DNA of 64,000 bases from Paracoccus sp. R12_2 (GCF_017744015.1 NZ_JAGHRA010000015.1:41493-105492); one strand, 5' to 3'. Shown: positions 19,354 through 29,319, numbered from the stretch's first letter. Notes: generated by a model not told the origin, from the letters alone. A program made the numbers and translations.

Positions 19354-20691
19354 ATGGATAAACTTGAATCGATCGCCCACCGCATAAGGCATTTGCGGCT
19401 GGCGCAGCATTTCGGCCGCGTGCAGTCCATTCGCGGCGGCCTGATCCGCGTCGAGGGGTTGAACGGTCGCGCGTCGGTCGGCGACAGGGTAATGATTTCA
19501 TTGCAGGAAAGCGGCGTGGCAGGCGAGATCGTGGGCCTTGCGCCGCGTCATGCCGAGGTGCTGCCCGAAGGCCATCCCGAAGGGTTGTCCGTCGGCGCCG
19601 AGGTCGAGTTGCTGTTCGCGCCGACGATTTCGCCCTGCGACGCCTGGATCGGCCGAATCATCGATCCGTTGGGGCAGCCTTTGGACGGCCGGGCGTTGCC
19701 GAAAGGAATCGAGCCGCGTCCGTTCAGGTGCGAGGCACCGCCGGCCGTTGGCCGCAAGCGGCTTGGCTCGCGGCTGCCGACCGGGTTCGCGGTGTTCGAC
19801 ACGCTGCTGCCGCTGGTCGCGGGGCAACGGATCGGCCTGTTCGCGGGATCCGGCGTGGGCAAATCGACGCTTCTGTCGGGCCTGGCGCGTGGGGTGCAGG
19901 CCGATGTGGTGGTCATCGCGATGATCGGAGAGCGCGGGCGCGAACTGCGCGAATTCGTGGACAAGACACTGGGCCCCGAGGGGATGGCGCGCGCGGTCAT
20001 CGTCACCGCGACATCCGATCGCTCGCCCCTGATCCGGCGGCGCTGTGCCTGGGCGGCGATGGCCGTTGCCGAACATTTCCGCGATCAGGGCAAGCATGTG
20101 CTGCTGCTGGCCGATTCGATCACCCGCTTTGCCGAAGCGCACCGCGAGATCGCGCTGGCCGCGGGCGAGCCGCCCAGTTATCGCGGGTTTCCTCCGTCGG
20201 TTTCGAACGTTGTCATGGCTCTTGCCGAGCGTGCCGGTCCCGGTCTTGAGGGGGGCGGAGACATTACGGGGATCTTCAGTGTGCTTGTGGCAGGCTCTGA
20301 CATGGAAGAACCCGTGGCCGACATTCTGCGGGGCACGCTGGATGGGCATGTCGTCTTGGAACGCAGCATCGCCGAACGCGGGCGCTTTCCCGCCATCGAT
20401 GTCGTTCGATCGGTGTCGCGCTCGCTGCCCGATGCGGCGAGCGCGGACGAGAACGGTCTGATCGCCCGCGCCCGCGCCGCCTTGGGGTCGTATGCTGAAT
20501 CGGAACTGATGATCCGCGCCGGCCTGTATGCGCCCGGAACCGATCCGCGCCTGGACGAGGCCGTGAAGCTGTATCCGCAACTGGACGATTTCGTGACCCG
20601 TCGCAGTGAATCTCTCCAGCAGAGTTTTATGGAACTGGCGGACGCCTTGCGTGTTCCGGCACGGACAATGGCCGGCGTGCGCAGCGCGTGA
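19354..20691 (+). CDS. fliI: Flagellar type III export ATPase FliI
   Basis: The 445-residue ATPase powers export of flagellar substrates. It has an N-terminal beta-barrel region, the Walker A motif GSGVGKST at residues 166-173, the GERGRELREFVD element and the Walker B region HVLLLADSITRFAEA. The FliI/YscN features YRGFPPSVSNVVMALAERAG and HVVLERSIAERGRFPAIDV are present. GGAG 9 bases before ATG 19354 fixes the start. It is divergent from flgB. No fliH or fliJ gene is adjacent in the window. Confidence 0.95.
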   Translation: MDKLESIAHRIRHLRLAQHFGRVQSIRGGLIRVEGLNGRASVGDRVMISLQESGVAGEIVGLAPRHAEVLPEGHPEGLSVGAEVELLFAPTISPCDAWIGRIIDPLGQPLDGRALPKGIEPRPFRCEAPPAVGRKRLGSRLPTGFAVFDTLLPLVAGQRIGLFAGSGVGKSTLLSGLARGVQADVVVIAMIGERGRELREFVDKTLGPEGMARAVIVTATSDRSPLIRRRCAWAAMAVAEHFRDQGKHVLLLADSITRFAEAHREIALAAGEPPSYRGFPPSVSNVVMALAERAGPGLEGGGDITGIFSVLVAGSDMEEPVADILRGTLDGHVVLERSIAERGRFPAIDVVRSVSRSLPDAASADENGLIARARAALGSYAESELMIRAGLYAPGTDPRLDEAVKLYPQLDDFVTRRSESLQQSFMELADALRVPARTMAGVRSA

Positions 20692-20804
20692 ATCGCATCA
20701 GCGCGAAGCTGCTTGGCTTAATGAATGTTAGAAGGGAGTTTCGGGCCATTGCGTCCGATTCGACGATTTGCAACTGTCTCGCAGCCAATGGAAAGGAGGG
20801 CGGG

Positions 20805-21536
20805 ATGGCGATTACGGACTATTTTATCCGCTATCTTCAACGGCGTGATACGCTGTCCGAGGCTGACTTGTCCCGTCTGCGCAGCTTGCGTACCGAGCAT
20901 GTTTCATTCGCGCCGGGCGAGGTGATCGTGCCGGTGGAACGCATCGCCGCAAGAAGCTGCATGATGTTGCGGGGATTGTCGGCACGGTCCCATCAGCTTG
21001 TCGGCCGCCCCGAGGAACGGGTCATCACGGCGCTGCATGTTCCCGGCGACTTCGTGGATCTGCATGGTTTCGTGCTGGCCGGGCTTGAACATTCTGTCAT
21101 TGCCGTCGGCCCCGCCGAGGTCGAGTTCGTCAGCCATGATCAGTTGACCGAGATTACGGAAAATTTCCCTCATCTCACGCGCATGATGTGGATGGCGACG
21201 CTGATCGATGCAGCCGTGCATCGGCAATGGCTGGTGGCTGCGGCATCCTTGCGATCCAGCGCGCATCTAGCGCATCTTCTGTGCGAGATCTACACACGGC
21301 TGAACGCAGTCGGCGCGGCCGCAGACAATCGCTTTTCATTGCCGCTGCTGCAGCGCGAACTGGCGGATATCCTGGGCTATTCCCCGATTCACGTGAACCG
21401 CGCGGTGCGTGATTTGCGCGACCGCGGCCTGATCCGCTGGTCGGGTGCGGATGTGACCATTCTTGACTGGCAAGGGCTGGCAACGCTGTCGCGGTTCGAT
21501 CCGACTTATCTGGACATGGAAAAGATGCGCCGCTGA
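20805..21536 (+). CDS. Crp/Fnr family transcriptional regulator
   Basis: The 243-residue regulator has an N-terminal cyclic-nucleotide-binding-like beta-roll (about 25-145, including the VITALHVPGDFVDLHGF strand) and a C-terminal winged helix. The recognition helix is ELADILGYSPIHVNRAVRDL, in a segment that also has LPLLQRELAD. The N-terminal cysteine cluster needed for an Fnr [4Fe-4S] sensor is absent, so the signal is unknown. AAGGAGGG stands 6 bases before ATG 20805 and decides the start. It lies 113 bases after fliI in the same direction, but a flagellar role is not shown. Its stop is two bases from the convergent extensin-like gene. Confidence 0.9.
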   Translation: MAITDYFIRYLQRRDTLSEADLSRLRSLRTEHVSFAPGEVIVPVERIAARSCMMLRGLSARSHQLVGRPEERVITALHVPGDFVDLHGFVLAGLEHSVIAVGPAEVEFVSHDQLTEITENFPHLTRMMWMATLIDAAVHRQWLVAAASLRSSAHLAHLLCEIYTRLNAVGAAADNRFSLPLLQRELADILGYSPIHVNRAVRDLRDRGLIRWSGADVTILDWQGLATLSRFDPTYLDMEKMRR

Positions 21537-21538
21537 TC

Positions 21539-22381
21539 TTACTGGCACAGTCGCCAGCCACTGCGCCGGGAGGCCAGATCCAGATGAAGATGGTTGGCAT
21601 GGGCGGCGTTCGCGCCCGGCCCAAGAACGGTCGTGAAGAACAGGCAGGCTGCCCCCCGAACCGCACGCTGAAAGGCTTCTTCTGTGCCGCCACTGTCTTC
21701 GCGGGGCGCGACGTCCAGCAGATCGCGGTCGGCGAAGGTGAAACCCATGATGTCGATCGCGTTGCCCAAGGCATGTTCGGACAGGTCGGGACGGTCCTTG
21801 CCGGTTCCGACGCGGGCGCGGCAGGCATAGGTCGTGCCAAGCCGAAGGCCGGTGACGCGCGGCGCGCCGGGCAACGCGGCTGCGGCCGGTCGCAGGAAAT
21901 CGCGCGCCCAGAAACCCAGGGCGCGTGCAGTGTCGCAGCGCATCTCGGCGCCGCCCTCCAGTTCCAGGTCAGGCAGGATGTGCGTCACCCGGATCGGACG
22001 CGCGATGCCGCAATCGCGATCCTGCGGGTCAGTGATGGCCGGGCGGTCCTCGTATCGCGTTCCAAGCATCGTCAACGCCAGCCGACAGGCCGCCTCTTCT
22101 CCGTCGCTTTCGCGCAGCACGAACCATCTTGGCGGAGGTGGTGGCCCGAAGGCCTGTTCAGCTTTCGGACTGTCGGGTTCAGCGCCGTCGTTTTCACCAT
22201 CACTTTTCGCGATTTCGTCAGGCCGCTCGGTACTGGCAGGTTTCTCGGGCGGACGCGTGTCGTCGGCCCTGTCGAGCGGCAATTCGGTTTGGGGTTCAGT
22301 GGCTTCGGGCGGGCGGTCCTGCGCGATGGCCGCCGTGGTGATCAGGCAAAAGGCGGCGATGGTCAGCAGGTATGTTCTCAC
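21539..22381 (-). CDS. Secreted extensin-like family protein
   Basis: The 280-residue protein has a signal peptide (MRTYLLTIAAFCLITTAAIAQ), a Pro/Glu/Asp-rich linker (about 22-85) and a C-terminal extensin-like domain (about 100-280). The domain has conserved cysteines and the HALGNAIDIMGFTFAD segment, which resembles the zinc-binding region of D-alanyl-D-alanine (VanY-like) peptidases and ends near NHLHLDLA. A peptidoglycan-related hydrolase role is an inference. GTG 22381 overlaps the L,D-transpeptidase stop by GTGA, so the two cell-wall genes are translationally coupled. Confidence 0.85.
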   Translation of the reverse strand: MRTYLLTIAAFCLITTAAIAQDRPPEATEPQTELPLDRADDTRPPEKPASTERPDEIAKSDGENDGAEPDSPKAEQAFGPPPPPRWFVLRESDGEEAACRLALTMLGTRYEDRPAITDPQDRDCGIARPIRVTHILPDLELEGGAEMRCDTARALGFWARDFLRPAAAALPGAPRVTGLRLGTTYACRARVGTGKDRPDLSEHALGNAIDIMGFTFADRDLLDVAPREDSGGTEEAFQRAVRGAACLFFTTVLGPGANAAHANHLHLDLASRRSGWRLCQ

Positions 22382-23712
22382 GGCTGTTCATCCAGTGGCG
22401 GCACCACGAACCCGTCGGGCAGGGCGCCCGACAATGCATCGCTTAGCGGGTCGGCAGCGGACGGTTCGGCCAGGGCGTCGGCTTCCGCTTCCGAGGTGTT
22501 TTCGATGACGCGACCGCTGATCGATTCCGCGGCGGGATCTGGAAAATCCAGAACTTCTGTCGCGGCTGCGTTGGCGGGGGTCGGACTGGCGGTCTCGGCC
22601 TCGCTGATGGGGGCGGATGCCGCCTGATCCAGCGGCTCAGAGGTGGTGACGGGCGCGGCGGGTCGCAACCCCGTCGCCTCGGCGATGGTCATGCCCGTCG
22701 GAAGGAATTCGACCGCCGTCACCCCGGTCTTCACCATTCCCGCCAGTTCGCGCGCATCCCAGTTGGTCAGCCGGACGCAGCCATGCGACTGGTTGTGGAA
22801 CAGCCTTGACGGTGTCGCTGTGCCGTGGATCCCGTAGCTGGGCTTGGACAGATCGATCCACACAGAACCCACTGGCCCGTTCGGACCGGGGGGCACGATC
22901 AGCGCCTTGTCATTGTCGCCCTGCTTGAAATTGCGGGCGGGATTGTAGGTATAGTTCGGGTTCAACGCGACGGTCACGACATGGTGGCTGCCCGATGGCG
23001 AGGGGGTCGCATCGGATCCGATCGTCGCCGGATAATCCACGATCATCCTGCCCTTGGCGTCATAGGCCGCCACGCGCCGCGTGGCCTTGTCCACGATGAT
23101 GCGCGTCACCTGTCCCCGGGCGGGACTGGCCGGGTTGGTGACCTTGATCGTCGCGCCGGGTTCCAGCACGACCCCCGGGTTGAGGACGGCGATGAATTTC
23201 TCGTCCATGTGGAACCGTTCGCCCAGTTTCTCGGCGATGCTGGTAAAGCCCTGCGAAGACATCTTCGCCTTCTCGGCATAATCGGACGGGATCGATGCGA
23301 CCAGATCCTGTGCGTCCTCAGGGGTGATCGTGTAATCCATGGTGATCGGCTGATGCGCAAAGCTTTGCAGCAGGTTCCACACATGCGGGTCCATAATCCC
23401 GTCCATGGGCAGCCCGGAACGTCGTTCGAACGCCATGATGGCGCTTTGGCTCATGCCGCCCTTGAAACCGTCGATCACCCCCGGTGACGTGCCGGACCGA
23501 TCCAGAAGAACCTGGACCTTCGCCGTCAGTGCCGAGCGGCCGGATGGAAGGTCGCCGCCGTCATAGCCCGCCGATTCCAGTTGCGCGGCGGTGATGATGG
23601 ATGGCGACATGTCTGTCTGGCTTTGCGACAGCGCGATCTGCGCTGTCATCGGCAATGCAACCGCCCCCGCAAGGGAAAGAACAGGAAACAGGCGGGTCAG
23701 GCGGCGCGGCAT
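22378..23712 (-). CDS. L,D-transpeptidase (YkuD family) with peptidoglycan-binding domain
   Basis: The 444-residue periplasmic enzyme has a signal sequence, an N-terminal peptidoglycan-binding helical domain (about 35-110, GLPMDGIMDPHVWNLL), a LysM-like middle part (LGERFHMDEKFIAVLNPG) and a YkuD catalytic domain (about 195-340). The catalytic motif SHGCVRLTNWDA is intact, with HGTATPSRLF upstream. It cross-links peptidoglycan through 3-3 bonds or attaches proteins to it. The C-terminal 100 residues are Ala/Pro/Glu-rich and disordered. ATG 23712 has GGAGA 7 bases upstream and is preferred over ATG 23742. Confidence 0.92.
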   Translation of the reverse strand: MPRRLTRLFPVLSLAGAVALPMTAQIALSQSQTDMSPSIITAAQLESAGYDGGDLPSGRSALTAKVQVLLDRSGTSPGVIDGFKGGMSQSAIMAFERRSGLPMDGIMDPHVWNLLQSFAHQPITMDYTITPEDAQDLVASIPSDYAEKAKMSSQGFTSIAEKLGERFHMDEKFIAVLNPGVVLEPGATIKVTNPASPARGQVTRIIVDKATRRVAAYDAKGRMIVDYPATIGSDATPSPSGSHHVVTVALNPNYTYNPARNFKQGDNDKALIVPPGPNGPVGSVWIDLSKPSYGIHGTATPSRLFHNQSHGCVRLTNWDARELAGMVKTGVTAVEFLPTGMTIAEATGLRPAAPVTTSEPLDQAASAPISEAETASPTPANAAATEVLDFPDPAAESISGRVIENTSEAEADALAEPSAADPLSDALSGALPDGFVVPPLDEQP

Positions 23713-23892
23713 CGGGATCTCCGTCTTGGGTCTGGGCAGCATCGTGTGATCGAGGGGAAACCGCCAGATATCCTGCTGGTCACAATCGGGTCAATTCCCA
23801 GTTGAATTCCGCATAGCGGAATTTTAGCCTGCTGTGTGAAACAATCACGTGGGATGCCGCTGATCAGATGTGCGTGCAGGAGGCGATCTGAC

Positions 23893-25215
23893 ATGGATCC
23901 AGCAAACATCGGCGTTGCCTTGCTGATCCTGACCCTTTCGCTGCTGGCGCTGCGCGTGCCTTTGGCGCTGGTCCTTGGTGGCGTCGGGGCGGTCGGCACG
24001 TTTCTGATACATGCGACAAGCGGCGGCGGGATCTTCGACGTGGCCATGAACTGGACCGGGCCGACCCTGCTGTCCACGGCGCTGGATCTGCCTCGCGCGG
24101 GTGACCTTGCGATCGTGCCGCTGGTGATCCTGCTTGGAAATATCGCCTTCTACGCCGGTATCGCCACGCGCATCTATGACGCCGCCGCGATCTGGTTGCG
24201 ACCCCTGCGTGGCGGTTTGGCAATGGCGGCGGTCGTGGGATGCGGGGGATTTTCTGCGATCTCGGGGTCCTCGGTCGCCTGCGCCTCGACGATGGGTCGC
24301 ATCTGCGCACCCGAGATGTTGCGCCTGGGCTACGATCCAAGGCTTGCGACCGCATCCGTCGCCGTGGGTGGGACGCTGGGATCGCTGATCCCGCCGTCAG
24401 TCCTGTTCATCCTGTTCGGCATCTTTACCGAGACGTCGATCGCCCGGCTGTTTCTGGCGGGCGTCCTGCCAGGCTTGCTGTCTTTGGCGGGGATGATGGC
24501 GGTCGTCGCCTGGTGGGTCGGACAGAATCCCAAGGACGCGCCGCCCGGCACCGTGGACAAGGCCAGCCGGATCGACGCTGCTCTGGCGATCTGGCCGGCG
24601 CTGCTGCTGTTCGCAATGATCGTCGGTGGAATCCTTCTGGGATTTTCGGCGACCGCTGCCGTGGCGGCCTGTGTCATGCTGACTCTGGTGATCGGGTTCA
24701 CCCAAAGTCGCCTGACAGCCGACGTGCTGTGGCAGGCGATCCGGGAAAGCCTTTTGCAGAGCGCCGCGATCCTGGTGATCGTTGTCGCGGCAAAGGTCTT
24801 TTTCGGTTTCGTGATCCTGACGGGCCTGCCGGACGCGGCACTGGGGTGGGCCCAGGATGCCGCCCTGTCCTATTTCGTCATGATTGCCGTCGTGATCATC
24901 ACCTATCTGATCCTGGGGATGTTCCTTGAACCGATCGCGATACTGATCCTGACATTGCCGTTCCTGCTGCCGCTGGTCGAAGCGTATGGCATGGATCCGA
25001 TCTGGTTCGGGGTGATCGTGGTCAAGCTTCTGGAGATCGGTCTGATCACCCCGCCGGTCGGCCTGAACGTGTTCGTCATCGGAAACGTGACGCGTGACGT
25101 GGGGATTGACCGAATATTCGCCGGTGTCTCGCGGTTCCTGGCCATCGACGTTCTTGTTCTGCTGATCCTGATCCTGTTTCCGATCATTTCGACCATTCTG
25201 GCGGGCGCGATGTGA
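23893..25215 (+). CDS. TRAP transporter large permease (DctM-like), without adjacent DctP/DctQ
   Basis: The 440-residue inner-membrane protein has about 12 hydrophobic segments and TRAP/DctM features: VGCGGFSAISGSSVACASTM, LGSLIPPSVLFILFGIFTE, and the end ITPPVGLNVFVIGNVT. Such permeases normally work with a periplasmic binding protein and a small membrane subunit, neither of which is in the flanks. AGGAGG 8 bases before ATG 23893 fixes the start. It is the first gene of a coupled operon with iclR, fadJ-like and thiolase genes (GTGA overlap to the next), so it probably imports the carboxylate that these enzymes degrade. Confidence 0.9.
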   Translation: MDPANIGVALLILTLSLLALRVPLALVLGGVGAVGTFLIHATSGGGIFDVAMNWTGPTLLSTALDLPRAGDLAIVPLVILLGNIAFYAGIATRIYDAAAIWLRPLRGGLAMAAVVGCGGFSAISGSSVACASTMGRICAPEMLRLGYDPRLATASVAVGGTLGSLIPPSVLFILFGIFTETSIARLFLAGVLPGLLSLAGMMAVVAWWVGQNPKDAPPGTVDKASRIDAALAIWPALLLFAMIVGGILLGFSATAAVAACVMLTLVIGFTQSRLTADVLWQAIRESLLQSAAILVIVVAAKVFFGFVILTGLPDAALGWAQDAALSYFVMIAVVIITYLILGMFLEPIAILILTLPFLLPLVEAYGMDPIWFGVIVVKLLEIGLITPPVGLNVFVIGNVTRDVGIDRIFAGVSRFLAIDVLVLLILILFPIISTILAGAM

Positions 25216-25217
25216 CC

Positions 25218-26060
25218 ATGGTCAGCATGCATGGACCTGATGATGAACATGACCGGAACTTCGCCACCACGCTGGCGCGGGGTCTGTCGGTTCTGCGCGC
25301 ATTCCGCGCGGGCGACGACGGTCTGACCAACGCGCAGATCGCCGAAAGGACCGGACTGCCGAAATCGACCGTGTCGCGCCTGACCTTCACGCTTGGGCGC
25401 CTTGGTTATCTGACGCGGCCACAGCGGAACGAACGCTATCGCCCCGGCCCCACATTGCTGGCTTTGGGGCATGTCGCCGCGTCATCCTTGTCGTTTCTGG
25501 ATGTGGCGCAGCCGATGATGCAGGCGCTGGCGGACGAGACCGGAACACTGGTTCTGTTCGCCGTGCGCGACCGCGACAAGGTCGCGTTGGTCCGAACATG
25601 GCGGCCACGGCACGCGGCGTCGATCTGGCTCGAGGTGGGGCACAGGTTGCCGGTCGGAGGCTCGTCTTCGGGTCTTGCGATCTTGTCGGCGACGACGGGC
25701 GAGGAATTCGCGGCCTTGTTGCAGGACCGCCCGCCCGAGGTCGCGGATGGCAGTGCGCTGGCGGATCTGCGGCGCGAGGGGCATGGGCAGTTGATGGCGA
25801 ACGGCTATGCGGTCATTCGCAGGGAATTGCGCCACACGGCGAATGTCTCGGCGGTGTCGGTGCCGTTCAGATCATCGCGTCTTGCGGGGCCGGTGTCGTT
25901 TTCCTGCGGCGCGCTGGATGATGTCCTGCCGGAGGCAAGGATTAATGAGCATGTGGGCCGAAGGCTGCGTGAAACCGTCCAGCAGTTGCAGGGCCTGATC
26001 GGGCAGAATGCTTCACCCGCGTGGACCGGAACGCTGGACGACGAAGGAGGACTGGCATGA
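25218..26060 (+). CDS. IclR family transcriptional regulator
   Basis: The 280-residue regulator has an N-terminal winged helix (about 15-75: ATTLARGLSVLRAFRAGDDG, then IAERTGLPKSTVSRLTFTL) and a C-terminal effector domain (about 90-255). In the latter, GSSSGLAILSATTGEEFAAL and ELRHTANVSAVSVPF are typical of IclR ligand domains. It lies inside the operon, with GTG 25212 overlapping the permease stop and ATG 25218 two codons later. Its stop overlaps fadJ by ATGA. A local regulator of this catabolic operon is likely. Confidence 0.9.
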   Translation: MVSMHGPDDEHDRNFATTLARGLSVLRAFRAGDDGLTNAQIAERTGLPKSTVSRLTFTLGRLGYLTRPQRNERYRPGPTLLALGHVAASSLSFLDVAQPMMQALADETGTLVLFAVRDRDKVALVRTWRPRHAASIWLEVGHRLPVGGSSSGLAILSATTGEEFAALLQDRPPEVADGSALADLRREGHGQLMANGYAVIRRELRHTANVSAVSVPFRSSRLAGPVSFSCGALDDVLPEARINEHVGRRLRETVQQLQGLIGQNASPAWTGTLDDEGGLA

Positions 26061-28147
26061 TCGTCGACTATCAACGCGAGGGCGTCATCGGCGTCATCAC
26101 CATCGACAACCCACCGGTAAACGCGACATCGCAAGGGGTGCGTGCCGGACTGATGGACGCGCTTGCGGCGCTGCATGCAGACGCCGGGGCGCAGGCGGCC
26201 GTGATCCTGTGTGCGGGGAGGACATGGGTCGCAGGGGCGGATATCACCGAATTCGGCAAGCCGCCCATGACGCCGCATCTGCCCGATGTCATCGACCTGA
26301 TAGAGGCCTCGGGAAAACCCGTTGTCGCCGCGATCCACGGCACCGCACTGGGCGGCGGGCTGGAGATCGCACTGGGTGCACATGCGCGCATCGCCACGCC
26401 CGACGCCAGGCTTGGCCTGCCCGAGGTGACGCTGGGTCTGATGCCGGGCGCCGGCGGCACGCAGCGGCTGCCGCGCCTGATCGGCCTTGCGGCGTCGCTG
26501 GACATCATAACTTCGGCACGGCAGGTCGGCGCTGCCGAGGCGTTGAAGATCGGGCTGGTGGATCGGCTTGCAACCGGGGATCTGACGCGGACCGCGATGG
26601 AACTTGCCCGTGAACTGGCCGGGCAACAGCCGCGGCGCACAAGCGAGATTCCTGCCCCCACGGTCGATGCGGCGCTGGTGGACAGCATCAAGGCAAGGCT
26701 GGCCGCGACAGCGCCGGGGCAAGTGGCGCGGCCGCGCGCGGTCGATGCGATGATCGAAGGTTTGGCGCTTCCGTTCGATCAGGGCATGGCGCAAGAGCGC
26801 GCGAAATTCATGGAACTGATGGACACCCCGCAGCGCGCTGCGTTGATCCATGCCTTTTTCGCCGAACGCGCCGTGACGAACCTGCCCGATCTGAAGGGTG
26901 TTCCTGCGCGCGCCATTGACCGGATCGGGGTGATCGGCGGCGGCACGATGGGCGCGGGCATTGCCGTGTCCGCGCTGCTGGCGGATCTGGATGTGACGCT
27001 GGTCGAACGCGATGCCGAGGCCGCAGAACGGGCTGCGGCCGGTGTCGACAGGATGCTGGAAGGTTCGGTCAGGCGCGGCAAGCTGACGTCCGACCGGCGC
27101 GATGCGATCCTGTCGGAAAGTTTCCGGGCCGTCGGCGACTATGAGGCGCTGTCCGACGCGGATCTGATCGTCGAGGCGGTCTTCGAGAAGATGGAGGTCA
27201 AGGAACAGGTCTTCGCCGGCCTTGATGCCGTGGCCAGGCCGGGGGCGGTGCTGGCCACGAACACATCCTATCTGGACGTGAACCGCATCGCGCAGGCGAC
27301 AGGTCGGCCGCAGGATGTGATCGGCCTGCATTTCTTTTCGCCCGCCCATGTCATGCGGTTGCTTGAGGTCGTGGTGGCCGACAGGACGGCACCCGACGTG
27401 GTGGCGACCGGGTTCGCGCTGGCCAGAAAGCTGAAGAAGATCGCCGTCCGCGCGGGTGTCTGCGACGGGTTCATCGGCAACCGGATTCTGGCCCACTATC
27501 GTGCGGCTGCCGACGCCATGGTGCTGGACGGGGCGTCACCCTATCAGATCGACCGGGCGCTGACCGAATTCGGATTCGCGATGGGCCCTTATGCGGTATC
27601 GGATCTTGCCGGCCTGGATATCGGTTACCTGACCCGTCAGCGAATGGCCGCGGAACGTCATCCGCGTGACCGTGTGCCGGTCTTTGCGGACCGCCTGTTC
27701 CAGCTGGGGCGCCTGGGCCGCAAGTCCGGGCGCGGCTATTACATCTATGACGACAAAGACCCGAAGGGCCGCGAAGATCCAGAACTTGCAGGCTTGCTGG
27801 ATCAGGTTCGCGCGGATCTGGGGATCGTGCCGCGCGATTTCGACGACGCCGAGATCGTTGCCCGCTACATGGCGGCGATGGTGAACGAGGGCGCGCGCGT
27901 CATTGGCGACGGGATTGCTGCTCGTCCTCTGGATGTCGATGTGGTGCTGCTGAACGGCTATGGATTTCCGCGATGGCGGGGCGGTCCGATGCACTGGGCG
28001 GACGCGCAGGGACTGCCCTGCATCGCCGCCGATATCGAGCGATTTGCCAGACAGGACGACCATTTTTGGCATCTCGCGCCCTTGCTGCGCGATCTGGCCG
28101 CCAAGGGCGGCCGCTTCGGTGACCTGAACCAGCGGAGTGTCGTGTGA
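26057..28147 (+). CDS. Bifunctional enoyl-CoA hydratase / 3-hydroxyacyl-CoA dehydrogenase (FadJ/FadB type)
   Basis: The 696-residue fusion has a crotonase domain (about 1-190) with [12 protein letters not shown] (oxyanion hole) and both acid residues in [11 protein letters not shown] and [13 protein letters not shown]. The NAD-binding fold [14 protein letters not shown] starts near residue 293. The dehydrogenase motif [17 protein letters not shown] holds the catalytic histidine, and two C-terminal 3HCDH domains follow. It performs the middle two steps of beta-oxidation. GAAGGAGG precedes ATG 26057. It overlaps iclR (ATGA) and the thiolase (GTGA). A role in oxidising the substrate of the TRAP permease is inferred. 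Confidence 0.94.
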   Translation: MIVDYQREGVIGVITIDNPPVNATSQGVRAGLMDALAALHADAGAQAAVILCAGRTWVAGADITEFGKPPMTPHLPDVIDLIEASGKPVVAAIHGTALGGGLEIALGAHARIATPDARLGLPEVTLGLMPGAGGTQRLPRLIGLAASLDIITSARQVGAAEALKIGLVDRLATGDLTRTAMELARELAGQQPRRTSEIPAPTVDAALVDSIKARLAATAPGQVARPRAVDAMIEGLALPFDQGMAQERAKFMELMDTPQRAALIHAFFAERAVTNLPDLKGVPARAIDRIGVIGGGTMGAGIAVSALLADLDVTLVERDAEAAERAAAGVDRMLEGSVRRGKLTSDRRDAILSESFRAVGDYEALSDADLIVEAVFEKMEVKEQVFAGLDAVARPGAVLATNTSYLDVNRIAQATGRPQDVIGLHFFSPAHVMRLLEVVVADRTAPDVVATGFALARKLKKIAVRAGVCDGFIGNRILAHYRAAADAMVLDGASPYQIDRALTEFGFAMGPYAVSDLAGLDIGYLTRQRMAAERHPRDRVPVFADRLFQLGRLGRKSGRGYYIYDDKDPKGREDPELAGLLDQVRADLGIVPRDFDDAEIVARYMAAMVNEGARVIGDGIAARPLDVDVVLLNGYGFPRWRGGPMHWADAQGLPCIAADIERFARQDDHFWHLAPLLRDLAAKGGRFGDLNQRSVV

Positions 28148-29319
28148 AACAGCCGGTCATCGTCTCGACCGCCCGCACAGCCATCGGCAAGGCCGGGCGC
28201 GGCGCCTTCAACATGACCCACGGGGCGGTGATGGCCGGACATGTCGCGCGGGCGGTGGTGGATCGTGCGGGCATAGATCCGGCGCTGATCGAGGACAGCA
28301 TCTGGGGATGCGGCTACCCCGAATATGTCACAGGCGGCAACATCGCCAGGCAAGCCGTGATCCGCGCGGGTCTTCCGGACTGTATCGCGGGCACGACGGT
28401 CAACCGATTTTGTGCCTCGGGGCTGCAGGCATTGGCGATGGGCGCGCATATGGTTGCGTCCGAAGGTGCGGGCGCTGTGCTGGTCGGCGGGGTCGAAAGT
28501 ATTTCGATGGTCCAGCCGCCGGTGCGCAATTCGCGCGAAGCCTGGATCGAGGAACATCGCCCCGATCTGTATATGCCGATGATCGAGACGGCGGACATCG
28601 TGGCACATCGCTATGGCATCAGTCGGGCGGCGCAGGACGATTATGCCGTGCAGTCGCAGGCCCGGACCGCAGCCGCGCAGGCGGCAGGTTACTTCGATGA
28701 CGAAATCGTGCCGATCACCGTGACGAAGATGGTGACAGACAAGCATTCGGGGACGACGCACCGGGAAGATGTGACGATCTGCGACGATGAGGGCAACCGC
28801 CCCGGCACCACGTTGCAGGCGCTGTCGCGGTTGGAACCGGTTCGCGGCGAAGGCCAGTATGTCACAGCGGGCAATGCCTCGCAGCTTTCCGACGGCGCAG
28901 CCGCGCTTTTGGTGATGGATCAGGATCTTGCGGCGGCGCAGGGGCTGACACCCCTTGGCGCGTTTCGCGGCTTTGCCGTCGCCGGCTGTGCGCCCGATGA
29001 AATGGGGATCGGCCCGGTCCTCGCGGTGCCACGCCTGCTGAAGCGCGCCGGACTGCGGATCGACGATATCGACCTGTGGGAACTGAACGAGGCGTTCGCC
29101 AGCCAGTGCCTTTATTGCCGCGATCGCCTGGGAATCGATCCGGCAAGATGCAACGTCAACGGCGGGGCTATCTCGATCGGTCATCCATTCGGCATGACCG
29201 GCGCACGGACCGCCGGTCACATTCTGCGCGAAGGTCGCAGACGGGGCGCGAGATGGGGTGTCGTGACGATGTGCGTGGGCGGCGGGCAGGGCGCCGCCGG
29301 TTTGCTGGAAATATTCTGA
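28144..29319 (+). CDS. Acetyl-CoA C-acyltransferase (thiolase)
   Basis: The 391-residue thiolase starts at GTG 28144, inside the fadJ stop. The nucleophilic cysteine is residue 90 in NRFCASGLQA. His347 lies in ISIGHPFGMTGAR, and the second catalytic cysteine is residue 377 in VTMCVGGGQGAAGL. It cleaves 3-ketoacyl-CoA to acetyl-CoA and a shortened acyl-CoA, completing the beta-oxidation set of the operon. An acetyl-CoA acetyltransferase role cannot be excluded. Confidence 0.95.
   Translation: MKQPVIVSTARTAIGKAGRGAFNMTHGAVMAGHVARAVVDRAGIDPALIEDSIWGCGYPEYVTGGNIARQAVIRAGLPDCIAGTTVNRFCASGLQALAMGAHMVASEGAGAVLVGGVESISMVQPPVRNSREAWIEEHRPDLYMPMIETADIVAHRYGISRAAQDDYAVQSQARTAAAQAAGYFDDEIVPITVTKMVTDKHSGTTHREDVTICDDEGNRPGTTLQALSRLEPVRGEGQYVTAGNASQLSDGAAALLVMDQDLAAAQGLTPLGAFRGFAVAGCAPDEMGIGPVLAVPRLLKRAGLRIDDIDLWELNEAFASQCLYCRDRLGIDPARCNVNGGAISIGHPFGMTGARTAGHILREGRRRGARWGVVTMCVGGGQGAAGLLEIF

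Noticed and set aside
20805..21536. Fnr-type oxygen sensor
   Set aside because: The four-cysteine cluster for [4Fe-4S] binding is absent, so only a general Crp/Fnr call is supported.
25805..27496. 563-codon open frame antisense to the fadJ-like gene
   Set aside because: It shadows a clearly conserved bifunctional enzyme; composition rich in His, Arg and Gln is typical for antisense frames in high-GC DNA.
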